Below, one piece after another: positions 1-11,250 of a stretch of 64,000 nucleotides of DNA. Source of the DNA: Hortaea werneckii (taxonomy: Eukaryota > Ascomycota > Dothideomycetes > Mycosphaerellales > Teratosphaeriaceae); contig JBAOKB010000152.1 of assembly GCA_037044905.1 (NCBI GenBank), positions 61,019-125,018 of the forward strand. The letters are read 5' to 3'. The notes under the pieces were generated by a model. That model ran no database searches and was not told where the DNA came from. It was given only the letters and a program-made list of their open reading frames with translations. The stretch's first letter is position 1, and each line of letters starts with the position of its first letter. The translations under genes were made by a program, and so were the position numbers.

Positions 1-452
1 ATGACTCTTCGCCTTGGTGCCTGCTGATCAGTCGGTGGTAAGCATCGTGCATACTGAGGAATGGCGGTAGATGGCGGTAGGCAGGATGCTGAGGGCCGAT
101 GCTACTATCTTGCAGTATTTGTAACTCTGACTCAGAGATGTCCTATCAGCGAAGTTAGGTGATGATATTTGGTGGAAAGTGATCCACATCCTTACGTAGG
201 GAAGACCAGAGTCCGCATGAGCTCGGAAAGCGTCGCTGATTTGGCTATCAGGGAAGTGTTCAACGATGTCGTTATCCATATTGATTGATGCGCAAAGTCC
301 CGAAACAACGGAAAGGCCTTCAAAGAACGTGCTGAGACTGCAAGCTTGCTGGTAGTCCCCAGGAGAATTCAACTTCGGCACTGATGGCTTTCACAGCTAG
401 CCATCAACAATCGCATCTTTGATACCGCCATGATAGTCATGCAGTGAATAGA
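1..452. other. Left-edge intergenic DNA, no supported gene
   Basis: I see no convincing gene here. A minus-strand open frame covers 28-381 but opens with GTG, lacks recognisable motifs and has no nearby splice-supported partner. The stretch is downstream of the monooxygenase stop at 453 and probably contains its 3' untranslated region and polyadenylation site. Confidence 0.5.
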
Positions 453-2078
453 TCAGATCAGCTTGCGACATTCGTCATGCTTATCTTGCTTCCACTGTTC
501 ATAGCTGAAGCCCACATCCTCCAAACTGCGCTTACAGTGCCTCTCCTCCCCACAGCTTTGGAAAGCCTTCTTGATAGCCGGGAATCGCTCTCGTGTCCAG
601 TACGCCTTTTCATCCCAGAAGGGAGGTTCTTTCCCAATCGAAGCAGAACTTGCTTTATGATCGCCGTTCGCCAGACCATTGACTTTTCCATTCGCGGAGG
701 TAGACTTGTCTGCGCTCAACGCCCAGTCATGACACATATTGATGTAGTCGGCATCCATCGGGAACTTCAGGACATGGAACATTCTGCCGTCACCCATGTC
801 CTTCTCGACTTGCCTCTCCCATTCCTTCATCTCCGCTTCCATCGGAAGAGCCAGGCGTCCAGAGAAGACACGGGCGATGACCGAACATTGCGCTTCTGCC
901 ATAGGGAACGGGATAACTTTCTGGTTGAGGACCGGGAAGGCCAGACTTGAGTGACGCTGATAAAAGATATGCTGATAGATATTTTCGGTCCTCTCGCCAG
1001 TCGTGATAAGTGGCGGCTGTAGACTATCCAGGAAAGGGAATGAATAGAAATAGCCGGTGCAATAGAGTACAGCATCGACATCTTCCTCGACGCTACCATC
1101 CTCAAAACGAACACTACGGCTTTCTGACAGGAATTCTGCGATCGGCGGCTTATCGACTTTCGTTTCCGTCGGATCATTCGAGAGGTACGATTCGGACTTG
1201 GATGACAGGAGCAGGGGATGTTGACAGACCTGTTCGATCTGGGCGCCGATATCTATCCCGGATGCAGAATTACCCACAACAATGACTTTCTTACCTGCAT
1301 AATGTTCCGGCTTGCGATAGAACTTGGAATGCGTGATACGTCCGGGGTGCGCACGGCTCCACTCCTCGATCCCCGGCACTTCCGGAATGTACGGAATATT
1401 GAAGTGACCGGACGCGACAATCACAGCGTCAAAAACCTCCTCGTTCTGATCTCCTCTGCCATCGCGGCTCACAGCTTGCGTTTTCACCGACCATCGCTCG
1501 TCGTCCCTGAGCCGCACATCTAAGACTTGAGTGCTGAAATGTATGATGTGCCGCACATCCTGGGCATATCGTTCGATATATTCCAGCACTTCCTCGTGCT
1601 TGGGGAAGAGTTGACAGTCTTCAGGCCAAGGGAGGTCCGAGAAGCCCATCAGCCCTCGCGGGATATTCGTCTCTAGCCGATCATACAGTGGCGTCATGAA
1701 AGCGGCTGTTTCCTTCCCCTGCTGTCCCAATATCTTGCTGGCATTGCTGTTCTGCCAGATAGGCTCATCTTTGCCGGCGTGGGGATTGGTCTGCGGGACG
1801 GCCAAATCTTTAGGAGGTTCATCCGAGGGAAGCGGTACATAATTCCAGATCCCACCCACGTTCGACCGCTGCTCATAGATCGTCACTCGTGAAAATGCCT
1901 GCTCGGCGAGGAGGTACTTCGCTGCGGCCAGCCCACTCGGTCCTGCGCCGATGATGCATACGCTGTCAGCTTTGAAGCGTCTCTCGGCCGGCAAGGAACC
2001 CATGCTGAAGCAACGAAAGTTCGTGACACCAAGACACAGACGACGAGGAAAGATACTTAGCCGTGTGATGGGATGCAT
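453..2078 (-). CDS. Flavin-containing monooxygenase (FMO-like), single exon
   Basis: A 541-residue protein read without introns. An FAD-binding Rossmann motif GAGPSG sits at residues 44-49, followed by the FMO-type NVGGIWNY segment at about 73-80. The NADPH-binding motif GNSASG lies at 269-274, after the segment RITHSKFY (about 247-254) that resembles the FMO signature region. Such enzymes use NADPH and O2 to oxygenate nitrogen or sulfur atoms of small molecules; the substrate cannot be read from sequence. The first ATG gives a 25-residue leader that could be a mitochondrial presequence; a second in-frame ATG (MGSLPAERR, residue 26) would start close to the FAD fold and is an equally plausible start. 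It is divergent from the sulfotransferase-like gene at 2443 with about 360 bp between the start codons, so the two may share a promoter, as in small metabolic pairs. Family assignment is firm; role is inference. Confidence 0.9.
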   Translation of the reverse strand: MHPITRLSIFPRRLCLGVTNFRCFSMGSLPAERRFKADSVCIIGAGPSGLAAAKYLLAEQAFSRVTIYEQRSNVGGIWNYVPLPSDEPPKDLAVPQTNPHAGKDEPIWQNSNASKILGQQGKETAAFMTPLYDRLETNIPRGLMGFSDLPWPEDCQLFPKHEEVLEYIERYAQDVRHIIHFSTQVLDVRLRDDERWSVKTQAVSRDGRGDQNEEVFDAVIVASGHFNIPYIPEVPGIEEWSRAHPGRITHSKFYRKPEHYAGKKVIVVGNSASGIDIGAQIEQVCQHPLLLSSKSESYLSNDPTETKVDKPPIAEFLSESRSVRFEDGSVEEDVDAVLYCTGYFYSFPFLDSLQPPLITTGERTENIYQHIFYQRHSSLAFPVLNQKVIPFPMAEAQCSVIARVFSGRLALPMEAEMKEWERQVEKDMGDGRMFHVLKFPMDADYINMCHDWALSADKSTSANGKVNGLANGDHKASSASIGKEPPFWDEKAYWTRERFPAIKKAFQSCGEERHCKRSLEDVGFSYEQWKQDKHDECRKLI

Positions 2079-2442
2079 ACAGACCTGCGTAGGTCGACCA
2101 TGAAAGCAGAATGTTATCGCTGGATGATGTCAGGGAGTGAAGTTCACCATCGTCTCGTCTTGGCGGGCCCTCGGGCCGAGAGACAGCTTACATACTGAAC
2201 CCTACAGCATCCTGTAACCGCTGCGGTGGTCTGCAGCTCTCACATGCAGTCGATAGTGTCAGTCCCGCATCTGCAGCTTATCGAACAACCAACAAGGTTC
2301 AGCTGGCGTGCTGTAGCAGACCCGTTCATAGATCTACATACCAATATCACCGTCAACCACAAAACATCCTTAGCACTCACCCTTCTCAATCGTCTCCCCT
2401 CCCAAGCTCCACCTATCCCCCATCACCACCTATCCCAGGAAA
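2079..2442. promoter_or_regulatory. Divergent intergenic promoter region
   Basis: This is the only spacer between two genes transcribed away from each other, so it must hold both promoters. I see no clear TATA box. The downstream gene starts in a good context (AAAATGG at 2439-2445). No gene of its own. Confidence 0.45.
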
Positions 2443-3633
2443 ATGGCTTCAAACAACCCCATCCCCAACCCCCGCCGCATCTTCATCTTCGACAACCCCC
2501 GCACCTGCTCGCACCTCTTCTCGAAGCTCTTCGCCAACCACCCAGAACTGCAATTGCTCTACCACCCATTCCTGCCCGCGGCGCTGTATGGGCCCGAACG
2601 CTATCAGCAGAAGACCAAGCACTGCGCGGCGGCAGACGAAGTCCAGCGAGAATGGGGCACGAGCGAAGAGTTCCGAGAGTGGAACACTGTCACGTACGAA
2701 TCAGCTAATCGGAAGCTTGTTGAGGAGATTGAGGCGGCGGAGAGACAGGTTCGTTGCCACCGTGGTCACTGATTTTATTATTCCACACCAAAGGGGGCAA
2801 AAAAAAAAAAAAAGAATATGGAAAAAAGAGACTGAGACTAAAGCCCTCACAGAACAAATCCATCTTCTGCAGCGAGCACCTAAACGCCCTAATGAAACAC
2901 GACCGGATGCTCTCCCACCTACGCTCACCAACCCGAAACACCAATCCCCCATTCCCATCATCATCATCACACCCAGAACCCATCCCAGAAAACCCCACCA
3001 ACATCCCCGAACCCCTACTCGCCACCTTGACCCCAATCCTCCTCATCCGCCACCCAGCCCTCACGATCCCGTCATCCTGGCGAACCGAATCCGGAATTAA
3101 GAAATTAGACATCGACGACGAGGACTTCTACCTCCTAACCACGAACCGCTGGAGCCGGGACCTACTAACGTACTTACTCCACCAATCCACCAACTCCTCA
3201 GACAACTCCTCCGGCTGGCGGAAACCGCTCGTGATCGACGCCTACGACGTCGTACACCGGACGGCGCAGCTGACGGGGAGATTGTGCGGGGAATTAGGGT
3301 TGGATCCGGCAGGTGTACAGGAAAGTTGGAGGAAATTGCCACGGGAGGAGTGGCCGGGTCATTCGGTCGTGGTGGCTTATACGAGGGATCTGTTGGGGTC
3401 GGGGGGAGTGGAGCGGGGGGTTGGGAAGGTAAGTGGGATGGAGTTCATGTCTGAAAATGGAAGTACTTTGCTGACCTGTCCAATAGCCATTGGAGGAGAC
3501 TTTCGACATTGACGTCGAGACGGAGAAGTGGAAGGGGGAGTTCGGGGAGGAAGTGGGGAGGAAGTTGAGGGAACGCGTTGAAGCTGAAATGGCGGATTAT
3601 GAGTATCTGCGTTCTTTCAAGATGGAAGTTTGA
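2443..3633 (+). CDS. Sulfotransferase-like P-loop protein, three exons
   Basis: Exons 2443-2748, 2853-3428 and 3487-3633 join in phase 0 to give 342 residues. Splice sites are CAG/GTTCGT with CACAG, and AAG/GTAAGT with AATAG. The N-terminus carries a strand plus loop IFIFDNPRTCSHLF (residues 13-26), matching the 5'-phosphosulfate-binding loop position of sulfotransferases. The segment LLIRHPALTIPSSWR (from about residue 165) fits the 3'-phosphate-binding arginine/serine region. In this fungal family the loop is divergent from the classical P-R-S-G-S/T pattern, so PAPS-dependent sulfotransfer is plausible but not proven; it may be a non-catalytic relative. The first intron contains a run of 15 A (2799-2813). 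The gene is divergent from the FMO gene. I am confident in the gene structure and moderately confident in the family. Confidence 0.8.
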
Positions 3634-4687
3634 AAAGCTGCTAGCGCTCTTTGAGGGGCGGCGATTTGCAGCTCCTATCCCATTTTGGAATCCATCACTA
3701 TTCCATTGCCGGGTTCACTAATTCAATCCTCACCCTCTGGGAGTGCTCGATGCCCCCTGCCTCGTTATCAACCTCCGTCGTCATCTTCTCATTCATCATC
3801 GCCTCGTTGAATCCAGTCTCCAAGGGATGCGAAAGTGTCGTCTACTCCATCTAATGTCTAGCTCTGTCCTTTGCTTCGACTCGCACAAGAGCAATCGCTT
3901 CTTCACCGAGTCGGCGCTCTGGTACTAAAGATTCTGCTCCAGTCGAACCAGGCTCCCTATACATAACACTCGTTCTGTATGCCGCGATCTCAGCGTCACT
4001 TCCCAATCCGCCCGGACGGCATGGGTCAATGGGCAGCCGAGGTGGGCGTTCCACCTTGTAGCCCATTCCTTCGGCCTCGCAATGGTAGAACGGATCTTCC
4101 GGAGAGTGCGCATGATCCGCGTCGCAAGCTAAGCCCCACAGCGCCAGGCGCGCATTTGTGTCGCGTAACTCGCCTAGCTGGGTCGGGAAGTGGAGAGCGA
4201 CGTAACCGAGCGTGTGAAAAGGCAACCCACGTCGTGATCATCTCTGCTGTTGACGGGAAATAGCCATTCCTCTCTTTTGTTGCCTCGCTTTTTCCATGCA
4301 ACTCGTGGAGATGTCCTGTGGACAGCGTTCGCGGCTGCATGGACCTTCGCGCCTGTGATGATGCATATCGATATCACTGTCTCGAACGACATTGGATCCT
4401 TGCTCTTTCATGGGCTCTGTCGCCGTGTCCGAATTCGTTGTATCGCTTGATGCAGTTGGAACCGGTGTTGTTCGTTCCAGGCGTATCATCGTAGCTTCCG
4501 CGTACATTTGACGATACCAGTGCTGGAGGTGTAAGGTCCAGATGCAATTCTTGGAGTGTACGTATCTGCCGCACTCGGGAGCGTGTCTGTACGCAGTGTC
4601 CTGGAAGCAATGCTTCCAAGCTTATTCAAGGATGTGTGTATCTCAATTCAAACTCTTCCTCGTTTGGAAGAGTACTCCCTTTGCCAA
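3634..4687. other. Intergenic, no firm gene
   Basis: About 1 kb between two genes that converge on it. A minus-strand open frame (3851-4225) has protein-like composition but begins at TTG, has no convincing upstream exon and shows no domain. I treat it as unproven; the rest is probably the two 3' untranslated regions. Confidence 0.4.
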
Positions 4688-5897
4688 TCAGACAGCCGAG
4701 TTCGCAGTCCTTGCCCTAGCCTGCGACGGAGAACGTGAAGAGCTCATCGAGCCGCCTTCGTGAAGTGTAGAGATATCTTCGACATGTTGGAATCGTGCAA
4801 GGTCGTATTGAAAGTCACAGCTCGCGACTCGGGAACTTCTCCGTCGCGAATTGGAGGACGTGGAAGGCTGAGAAGTTGGGTGTGTGACGTCGGTTCGGAT
4901 GCGACTCAGGTCGACGAAATCGTTGACACTCATGTCCCAGTTCTCTCTGCTGGCTCGTTTCTCGCCGCTGTCGGTGGCTTCAAAGCCGATCGAGGTCTTG
5001 CGGAAGTCGTCGCCCGGGCGCCCGCCGACGAAGTTCACGAGCTTACCGAGGATGGCGTATTCGAGCTTCAGTTTGATGCTGTAGACGATGCCTTTGAGCA
5101 GAGTTTCGAGAATGTATAGTGACGCACATTCAAGACCGAGCAAACCGAGATCCATGCAAATGATGACGGCGTTGATGATGACCAGCTGCTTCATCGTTCT
5201 CCGCGTGCCCAATTGCAGGGAAGTTCGAAGAATCTTGATCGTCTCTACGATGTAGATCAGCGACAATATGGTCTCTTGCAAGAAGAAACCGATCATCTGT
5301 ATCTTCTCTGTAGATATGTCAGCCGCCATAATTCCAGTGAACATTGTTTAAGGTCAGCCGCGTACCCATAATCGAATAGCCGGTGGCGAAGATGTTGGTA
5401 TGGATGTCACCGTTTGAGCCGTAGGTCAGCACGGTGGTGGGAATGTGCAGGATGAAGACGTTCATGATGATCATGCATTTGGTCCAGAACAGAACCTGAT
5501 CGCCTCGCTCGCCTCTGACGATCAAATGGAGTCGTGACCACAGGACAAGGGCCTGGCCGGTGATCATTGGATACCACCCGACAGTGAGTAAGGTGACAGC
5601 AATCCAGCGAAGTCTGCCGTTGAGGACATTGAGGAACTTCAGCATGAAACCGAGGGCGTAGGGAATGATGCCGAGGCCGGCCCAGAACATAGACCAAAAG
5701 TACAGGCCGGCATAGCGATTGAAGGTGAGAAACAACATGCTCAGCAACTCCAGCGAGTTGTAGATGGCCAGGCCGGAGAAGAGGGCGATGAGAATGCGCA
5801 GGGTCTCACTGTGGCCATTGTAGCCGCCGGTAATGCCAGCTCCGGGGGAGGTCCACGAGGTGGACGTTGAGGTGTCGTTGACGGGTGAGGGCGCCAT
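4688..5897 (-). CDS. Seven-transmembrane fungal integral membrane protein, two exons
   Basis: Exon 1 runs 5897-5366 and exon 2 5307-4688 on the minus strand; the 58-nt intron (GTACGC...CTACAG, with an internal GCTGAC branch-like site) is phase 1 and rebuilds the codon GAG. The 383-residue product starts with a short extracellular-type tail, then about seven hydrophobic helices, including ILIALFSGLAIYNSLELL and TILSLIYIVETIKIL. After the last helix comes a Ser/Arg-rich cytosolic tail of over 100 residues ending QARARTANSAV. The layout matches the broad group of fungal 7-TM proteins of unknown function, some annotated as GPCR-like; no ligand or G-protein motif can be named. The ATG at 5897 sits in a good context (GCGCCATGG). 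Its upstream region is followed by the Copia insertion, about 1 kb away. Confidence 0.82.
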
Positions 5898-6888
5898 GGT
5901 GGCGCGCGGTGAGCGTAATGCTCACGGCTCGGTGGGACGTCTCAGTCGCGGAAAGTGATGTCTTTGCGATGATTCGGAGTGTACTGCCAGCGCATGTCGG
6001 CTCGGCCGCGGTGGTCCGAGGCGGCGCAAGTGAATGCACGTGTGCGGTGAGGCTGATGTGGCTGCACCCGAACTGTCCTCGGTGAGCGCGTCTCCAGTCG
6101 CCCAGCGGGCAAAGCAGGCCGAACGAGGATGGTGGAGAGGGTGAGATGGGTGGTGGAAGGTGGAAGGTGGAAGAGGGTCAACCGTGGCAGTGGAGAGGAG
6201 CTGGACCATGCTGACTGTGTAGAAGAGATCCTTCATCCTGCTGTATCCGTTACCTGCATGGGCTCGCCTAGCCCCATGAGCCCCAGCCAGAGGAGGCGGA
6301 GACGTAACGGCCGCCCGAACGACAGCAACGACTGTGGACGCTGACGACCGGTCGAGCTGGAGATCCGCAACGCTCTTGCCGCATTGGTCCATTTTCGCGG
6401 AGAGACCGAGCTAAGCGCAGTCAGTCTCGCTAGCTCCCCGTTAGCGTCTTTTAGCGGTGGCTCACGGTTGGCCCATCAGCCGCCCTCACGTGGCTCTCAC
6501 GACCACGGCCCAGCTGGCTCCGACCGTATGACATAAGGGACCTCGTACCTCGTCCGTCACGACCGACTCTCTCTCTCTCTTTCCATCCATTCCGGCTAAA
6601 AGGCAGAGACAGAACGTCACCGACTCGCTCACCACACCCCGTGGACAGCTACTATGTACCTATACACGCACGGCTGGCGGTGAAAGACTCCTTGACCCAG
6701 TGACATGTCTCGCCTTCACCCTACCGACCCAGAGCTCCCAAGCATATCGCCTGAATTATGACTCTCTTCTTCAGCTATACCCGTTCGCGTACTGTCTTCA
6801 GCCTCCCATCCGCTGACTCGGTTCGCGTGCGCCAATCATATTGGACTGGTCTGTTTTTCCCGTCCAACGCTCCACGTTGCTCCTTTGC
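5898..6888. other. Upstream region of the 7-TM gene, pre-insertion DNA
   Basis: This GC-balanced DNA carries the promoter and leader of the membrane protein gene and short pyrimidine tracts (CTCTCTCTCTCTCT near 6568-6582). Open frames on the minus strand have biased composition and no motif. It stops abruptly at the transposon target site; the base composition changes within a few bases of 6894. Confidence 0.45.
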
Positions 6889-6893
6889 TCCGA
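6889..6893. repeat. Target-site duplication TCCGA, left copy
   Basis: TCCGA directly precedes the left LTR and recurs directly after the right LTR at 13256-13260. A 5-bp duplication is what Copia-type integrases leave. Confidence 0.85.
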
Positions 6894-7059
6894 TGATGGT
6901 CCCTGCAGATACGAGGTAGATAGAATAGGAAAAGCATGTTATTTTCTGCTGTGTACAGCAGCTTAGTTAATATACAGCTGTAATCAACCCTTTACTTAAT
7001 ATCCTCGGCTATTAGCCCTAAAAACCTCGGCAGTATCTACCTAAAACTAATAATCTACA
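6894..7059 (-). repeat. Copia LTR, left (3' LTR in element orientation)
   Basis: 166 bp, nearly identical to 13090-13255 apart from C/T and G/A changes. On the plus strand it starts TGATGGTCCC and ends CTACA. Most differences between the LTRs are transitions expected from RIP; for example TGATGG here is TAATAG in the other copy. Confidence 0.93.
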
Positions 7060-7086
7060 TACCCCCTTAGTAGTAAACTGCTAAAA

Positions 7087-7926
7087 TTACTTAAGCAGAT
7101 TCTTATCCTCCTTATCCTTAAAGACACGGTCTAGAGCTTTGTGCAGCTTCTTCTATAGTGCAGTAGTATTGCCTAGTTTCTTCTATACTTTAGGAGCCTT
7201 AGTAGTATAGAAGCCGATTATCTTTAAGACTCTAGTTATTAGTACATTAGGATCTATATAAGCTTCGAGCTTTAAGACCTCTAGAGTAATTAAGTTAGCG
7301 TAATCTTAAGCAATATCTACTATATCTTAAGTAATACCTTCTAGCCTAACTAGCTTAAGGAGATACTACTATATATTTATAATACTAGCGTACTTCTAGG
7401 CGAGAGGGTCGTGTTTGCTACCGCTCTACCTACGTAGCTTAGTAGTACCGTTAGTACTAAAGTTCTAAAAGTTAATCTAGATACTACTTAGACCGCTAGA
7501 CTTAGATTTACGGTAGGCAGTAGCTACATTAGAGGTAGTATTACGCGGTTTTAGCGCCTTAATAGGAGTATCTAGCTTATTCTACTAGTCTAGTTTTCTC
7601 TTTACTACCTTTAATTCCTTAGCGGTAGCTTTCTCCCTCTTCTTCTACTCCCTTATAGCTTTATCCGCCTTTTCCTATACCCTCTCGCTTGTACGGGTAG
7701 GTTTCTAACGTGCCTTTTTAGTCTTCTTAGACTACTACTACTTACCGGCCGCTAGATCTTAAGGGGGAGGGTCCCTTTAGTCCCTTATAAAGCTCTCCTC
7801 GATAGGGGGCTTAGTAGTAGTATTCGTATACTCCTATGCTATTTTCGCTAGCTCTTAAGCCTTAGTACTACTAGCTACGTCGTTACTACTACTTATTATA
7901 GCGAGATTATTATTTACTTTAGCTAT
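7087..7926 (-). pseudogene. Extra ORF frame of the Copia element, unknown protein
   Basis: Read on the minus strand from an ATA codon at 7926 (probably a mutated ATG) to TAA at 7087, one frame spans exactly 280 codons with no frameshift; all interruptions are TAG or TAA codons of the kind RIP makes from TGG, CAG and CAA. The inferred product has a Ser/Asn-rich N-terminus, a Lys/Glu/Arg-rich coiled-coil-like middle (near KKREKATAKELK), and a helical C-terminal third ending KDKEDKNLLK. No transmembrane or envelope-like segment is visible. It starts about 345 bp after the end of the pol frame (8272) and ends just before the polypurine tract, so it lies inside the element. A TATA-like run (8143-8153) lies upstream. 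I do not recognise a family. It could be a captured host gene or an element-borne accessory ORF. Confidence 0.6.
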
Positions 7927-8140
7927 GCTTAAAGTGCTCTAAAAACCTATTTATTAACGGATTTAGGTAGTAAAAACGGGGATCGTACGGCTAAATAATA
8001 ACTATTCTAATAGTGTCGGCCGAATAAAGAAGTTCTAGTAGTTGTTGTAGTAGTACTAGTAGTAGTAGTGTCGAAAGAAAGCGTTAAAACTAACGGCTAA
8101 GGTAGCTTAAGTAAAGCTTTCGGCTATAAATTAAGGTTAA

Positions 8141-8156
8141 CTCTATATATATAAGG
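8141..8156 (-). promoter_or_regulatory. TATA-like run upstream of the extra Copia ORF
   Basis: The minus strand reads CCTTATATATATAGAG about 215 nt before the first codon of the extra frame. It could be an internal promoter or splice-leader region, but RIP raises TA content everywhere here, so the match is weak evidence. Confidence 0.25.
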
Positions 8157-8271
8157 ATTTGTTTTCGCGAATATTTCTAAAATTCTAATGTATCTAGTAG
8201 TATTGTTAAAATACTTTTCTTATAGTTAATAGTATTCTAAATAAATGTAGTGCTGCCTACTAGTTTTATAA

Positions 8272-8800
8272 CTATATAGGCGGCCTACTTATATTAAGTT
8301 AAGTAGTAAATACTAAGTACCGCTAGATTAGTAGCAATTTTATTATACTATCTACTAGTATATCTATAGTTAACCTCTACTTAATAGCTATATTACTTGC
8401 CTAGTACTACTCTCGTAGCTAGTACTACTAGATATTAATATGCCGTATCTTAGTATTAATTTTTCTATTTAGCTAAGTAATTATATAGATGGTTTAGCAA
8501 TTATTATAGTAAATTACTAGATTTTCTAGCAGCTTAAGTCTAATACGCTCTAGGACTCTTATCTACTAGATTAGCTTAGTACTAGTGTAGCTAATACTAT
8601 AGAGCTCTACTTCTATAGATAACTTAGTAACCGCGGATTGTTTTATAGCCTTCTAGTCTAGAAGCCCTCTAAAGAGGAAGAAGGTAAAACCCTTATTACT
8701 TCTACGGGTTTCTTTATCGTTAGCGAAGGAGGCGTCTAAAGTACTATAGAACTCTAAGGTAATTATTAATTTAGATCCTTTATTACTATAATTTAATCTA
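8272..8800 (-). pseudogene. Copia RNase H remnant
   Basis: Minus-strand translation shows the Copia RNase H pattern in one frame: DASFANDKETRRS near 8745-8710, followed by GFTFFLF and a K-Q-S segment, an E-x-E-L-Y segment near 8610, and a C-terminal half ending at a TAG at 8272-8274. Several positions expected to be Trp, Gln or Arg are stops. This is the 3' end of pol. Confidence 0.88.
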
Positions 8801-8949
8801 TATTAGAGCCTAAGGTCTATAGTAGATAGCAGATATTATAATATATAGTCTGCTACCTTTATATACTTATTAGATAGGTTTACTAGGCACTATACTAGAA
8901 GGGAGGTAGTAAATACTATATCTAGTCTTATCTATACTACTACAAAGTT

Positions 8950-9840
8950 AATAGATTTAACTCTACTACTAAAGTTATAAATTTGCTATAGAGTAGCTTT
9001 ACTAGTATTTTCTAGACTAAAGTCGGTAGGAAGTAGGGATTTTAGCTATAAGTTAGTAGATAGTCTATACCTTCTAGCAATCTTCTCTAAGTACTTACGC
9101 TAAGTAAGCTAAGTTGTTTTATTCTATTGGTCTTTTATAACCTTTATAGTATAAAACTATTTTAGCTTACTAAGATCTTTTATCTTATATATATTTATAA
9201 GTTTCTACTAGATATCTAGAGCCTCTACCCTCTCCTCTAGCGGAAAGGCAATACAAATATTATCTATAAAGAAAAATAGAAGTACTCTACCTTTAGCCTA
9301 TAGACAATCTATAACCTCGATTATATTAAGCTTAAGTAGTGTTATAGTTAGGTTGCTATTCTATAGGTTTAGTAACTCCTTTAAGCTATAGAGTGCCTTC
9401 TTATACTTTAATATATAGCCTTTTCTGCTAATACTATCTAAGGGTCGTAAATATATTAGCTATAGCAGAGTAGCATTTAGAAATACATTTACCGTATCTA
9501 TTTAGATAGTATCTATATTATACTTAGTAATAAGAGCTATTATTAATCTAAATAGCTTAGCTAATAGCGTAGCTAAGTAGGTGTTATAAATAGTAGACTA
9601 TAGATTACCTCTTGTATAGAGTCGAGCTTTAAACCTTAGTAGTACTCCCTTGTTATTACTCTTGTACCTAAGTACCTATATTAATAGTAGTAAGTTACCT
9701 TCTACGTCTTTAATTAGCACCTATTTAAGAGTATTTATAGTAACCTGCTTATTAAACTCCTTATTTATTACTACAATCTACTCCTCTATATAAGGTAAGG
9801 TAAGTACCTACTTCTAACGAAGAGGTTCTAAAAGTATATC
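8950..9840 (-). pseudogene. Copia reverse transcriptase remnant (RVT_2 type)
   Basis: On the minus strand the frame contains RFKARLYTRG (about 9640-9610), later VNVFLNA, then the catalytic box as FFFIDNICIAFP at about 9276-9240, where the family has an x-V-D-D sequence; the V and second D read I and N, both explained by G-to-A mutation. Next come YKIKDL and FYTIKVIKD. The arrangement is diagnostic of Copia RT. Multiple in-frame stops make it inactive. Confidence 0.92.
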
Positions 9841-10299
9841 CTTAACATATTTCTTAGATACTGCTATCTTTATAAAGTAAATAGAGCGTATAATTATCCT
9901 CTATAGCGTATATACGCTTATATTAGTCTCTATTAGAGCCTCTATTAATCTTTAAACTTTACTAACGGACGGATCGTAAGCTATTAGAGAGGCGGGCCTT
10001 TTAGCAACTATATACTATTAATGTTAATAATCCTCTAGTAGAAAGACTAGATTATAGATAGGTTCCCCTACTATCTCCTATTCCCTAGTAACTATTAGGG
10101 CCTCTCGGCTATATAGGATCTCTTCTACATTAGAGTCTTAAGAGCTTTGCTATAGTTAATCTAGCTTATCTATAGATTCCTGCTAACTCTCCTACTAACC
10201 CTCTATAAGTACATTAAACTATCTAAAGCCTAGTAGCTCCGGTAGTTCGTATTAGATATCGACGGCCTAAAGAAGCTCTAGACTAAACATATATCTAAG

Positions 10300-11250
10300 G
10301 TTAAGGTTAGAGGCGTAGTTATATATTAGATTTTTATTAAAGATAACGTTTCTAGTACGTAGGACCTTATTTATTAATAGGATCTAGATCCTATAGATGT
10401 TAGTGCTGTTATATCTAATAAGGTATCTAATATAGACCCTTAACTTAAGCTTGCTATGCCTTGCTAGCTCGTAGTAACTAGTCTTTAGGGCATAAGCTCG
10501 AGATCCTATTTTAATTAGATAAGAAAGTATAGGTTTCTACTATGTAGCTATCTTAAATAGAGTCTTATAGTCTAGAGACTTCGTTAGACAGCGATTTAGG
10601 AGGTAAGCTGCCGTACTAACTAGCTCTAGCTATAGATTCTAAGGAATATTGCCCTAAATAGCTAGGCATCTTGCTATTATTACTATTAAGGCTCTAGTAA
10701 TCTTAGCTAGATCTTGTGCTAGAGTATCTAGAGTAGAGGGTCTCTATATAATAGACTCTCCTCTTAGTAATAATCGAAAGATAATGCCGTATACTATATC
10801 GTTGTTACTAGATATATCTATAATCTAGCGGTTAAGGCTCTTTACGAATATAACAAGCTCTTAGATAGCCCTAACTACATTTTCTTAAGTCTTATTCGGT
10901 ATAGTCTATACGAAGTAAATGTGTATAGCGGTATTATAAGCGTAAAACAGAAACTAGTTACTATTATAAGCCTAGTTAAACTCTATAAGGTCTATTAATA
11001 TCTATCTAAAGATTGTAGGTATAGTAATATTATAACGCTTTCGACGTAAGATAATACGTTTTGCTTTAGATTATGTACACACCTTATACTTAGCCGTATT
11101 TAGGAGCTCTAACTAGAGCATACTTACCCCCTTAGTAACTTAATTAAGGTACTAAATCCTATTACCCCTAATATAGCTAAGTATCTAGTGCTAGCGCTTA
11201 GATGTTGCTTTTCTAGCGGGCTTTGCCTTTCTTAAGTTAACTGCAAAGGC
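10300..11250 (-). pseudogene. Copia integrase remnant (approximate limits)
   Basis: Upstream of the RT (higher coordinates on the minus strand) a basic segment KAKPARKATSKRWH reads near 11235-11190, at the place where Copia integrases have the K-rich stretch after the zinc-binding region. RIP stops prevent following the full catalytic core by eye, so limits are approximate and the call rests mainly on the position between protease and RT. Confidence 0.6.

Noticed and set aside
28..381. Minus-strand 117-codon frame
   Set aside because: Opens with GTG, no motif, no splice partner, at the edge of the window.
3851..4225. Minus-strand 124-codon frame with protein-like composition
   Set aside because: Opens with TTG; no ATG-containing upstream exon with good splice sites could be found. 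Kept only as a remark.
5922..6392. Minus-strand 156-codon frame upstream of the membrane protein
   Set aside because: Pro/His/Arg-biased composition typical of GC-rich leader DNA and no domain.
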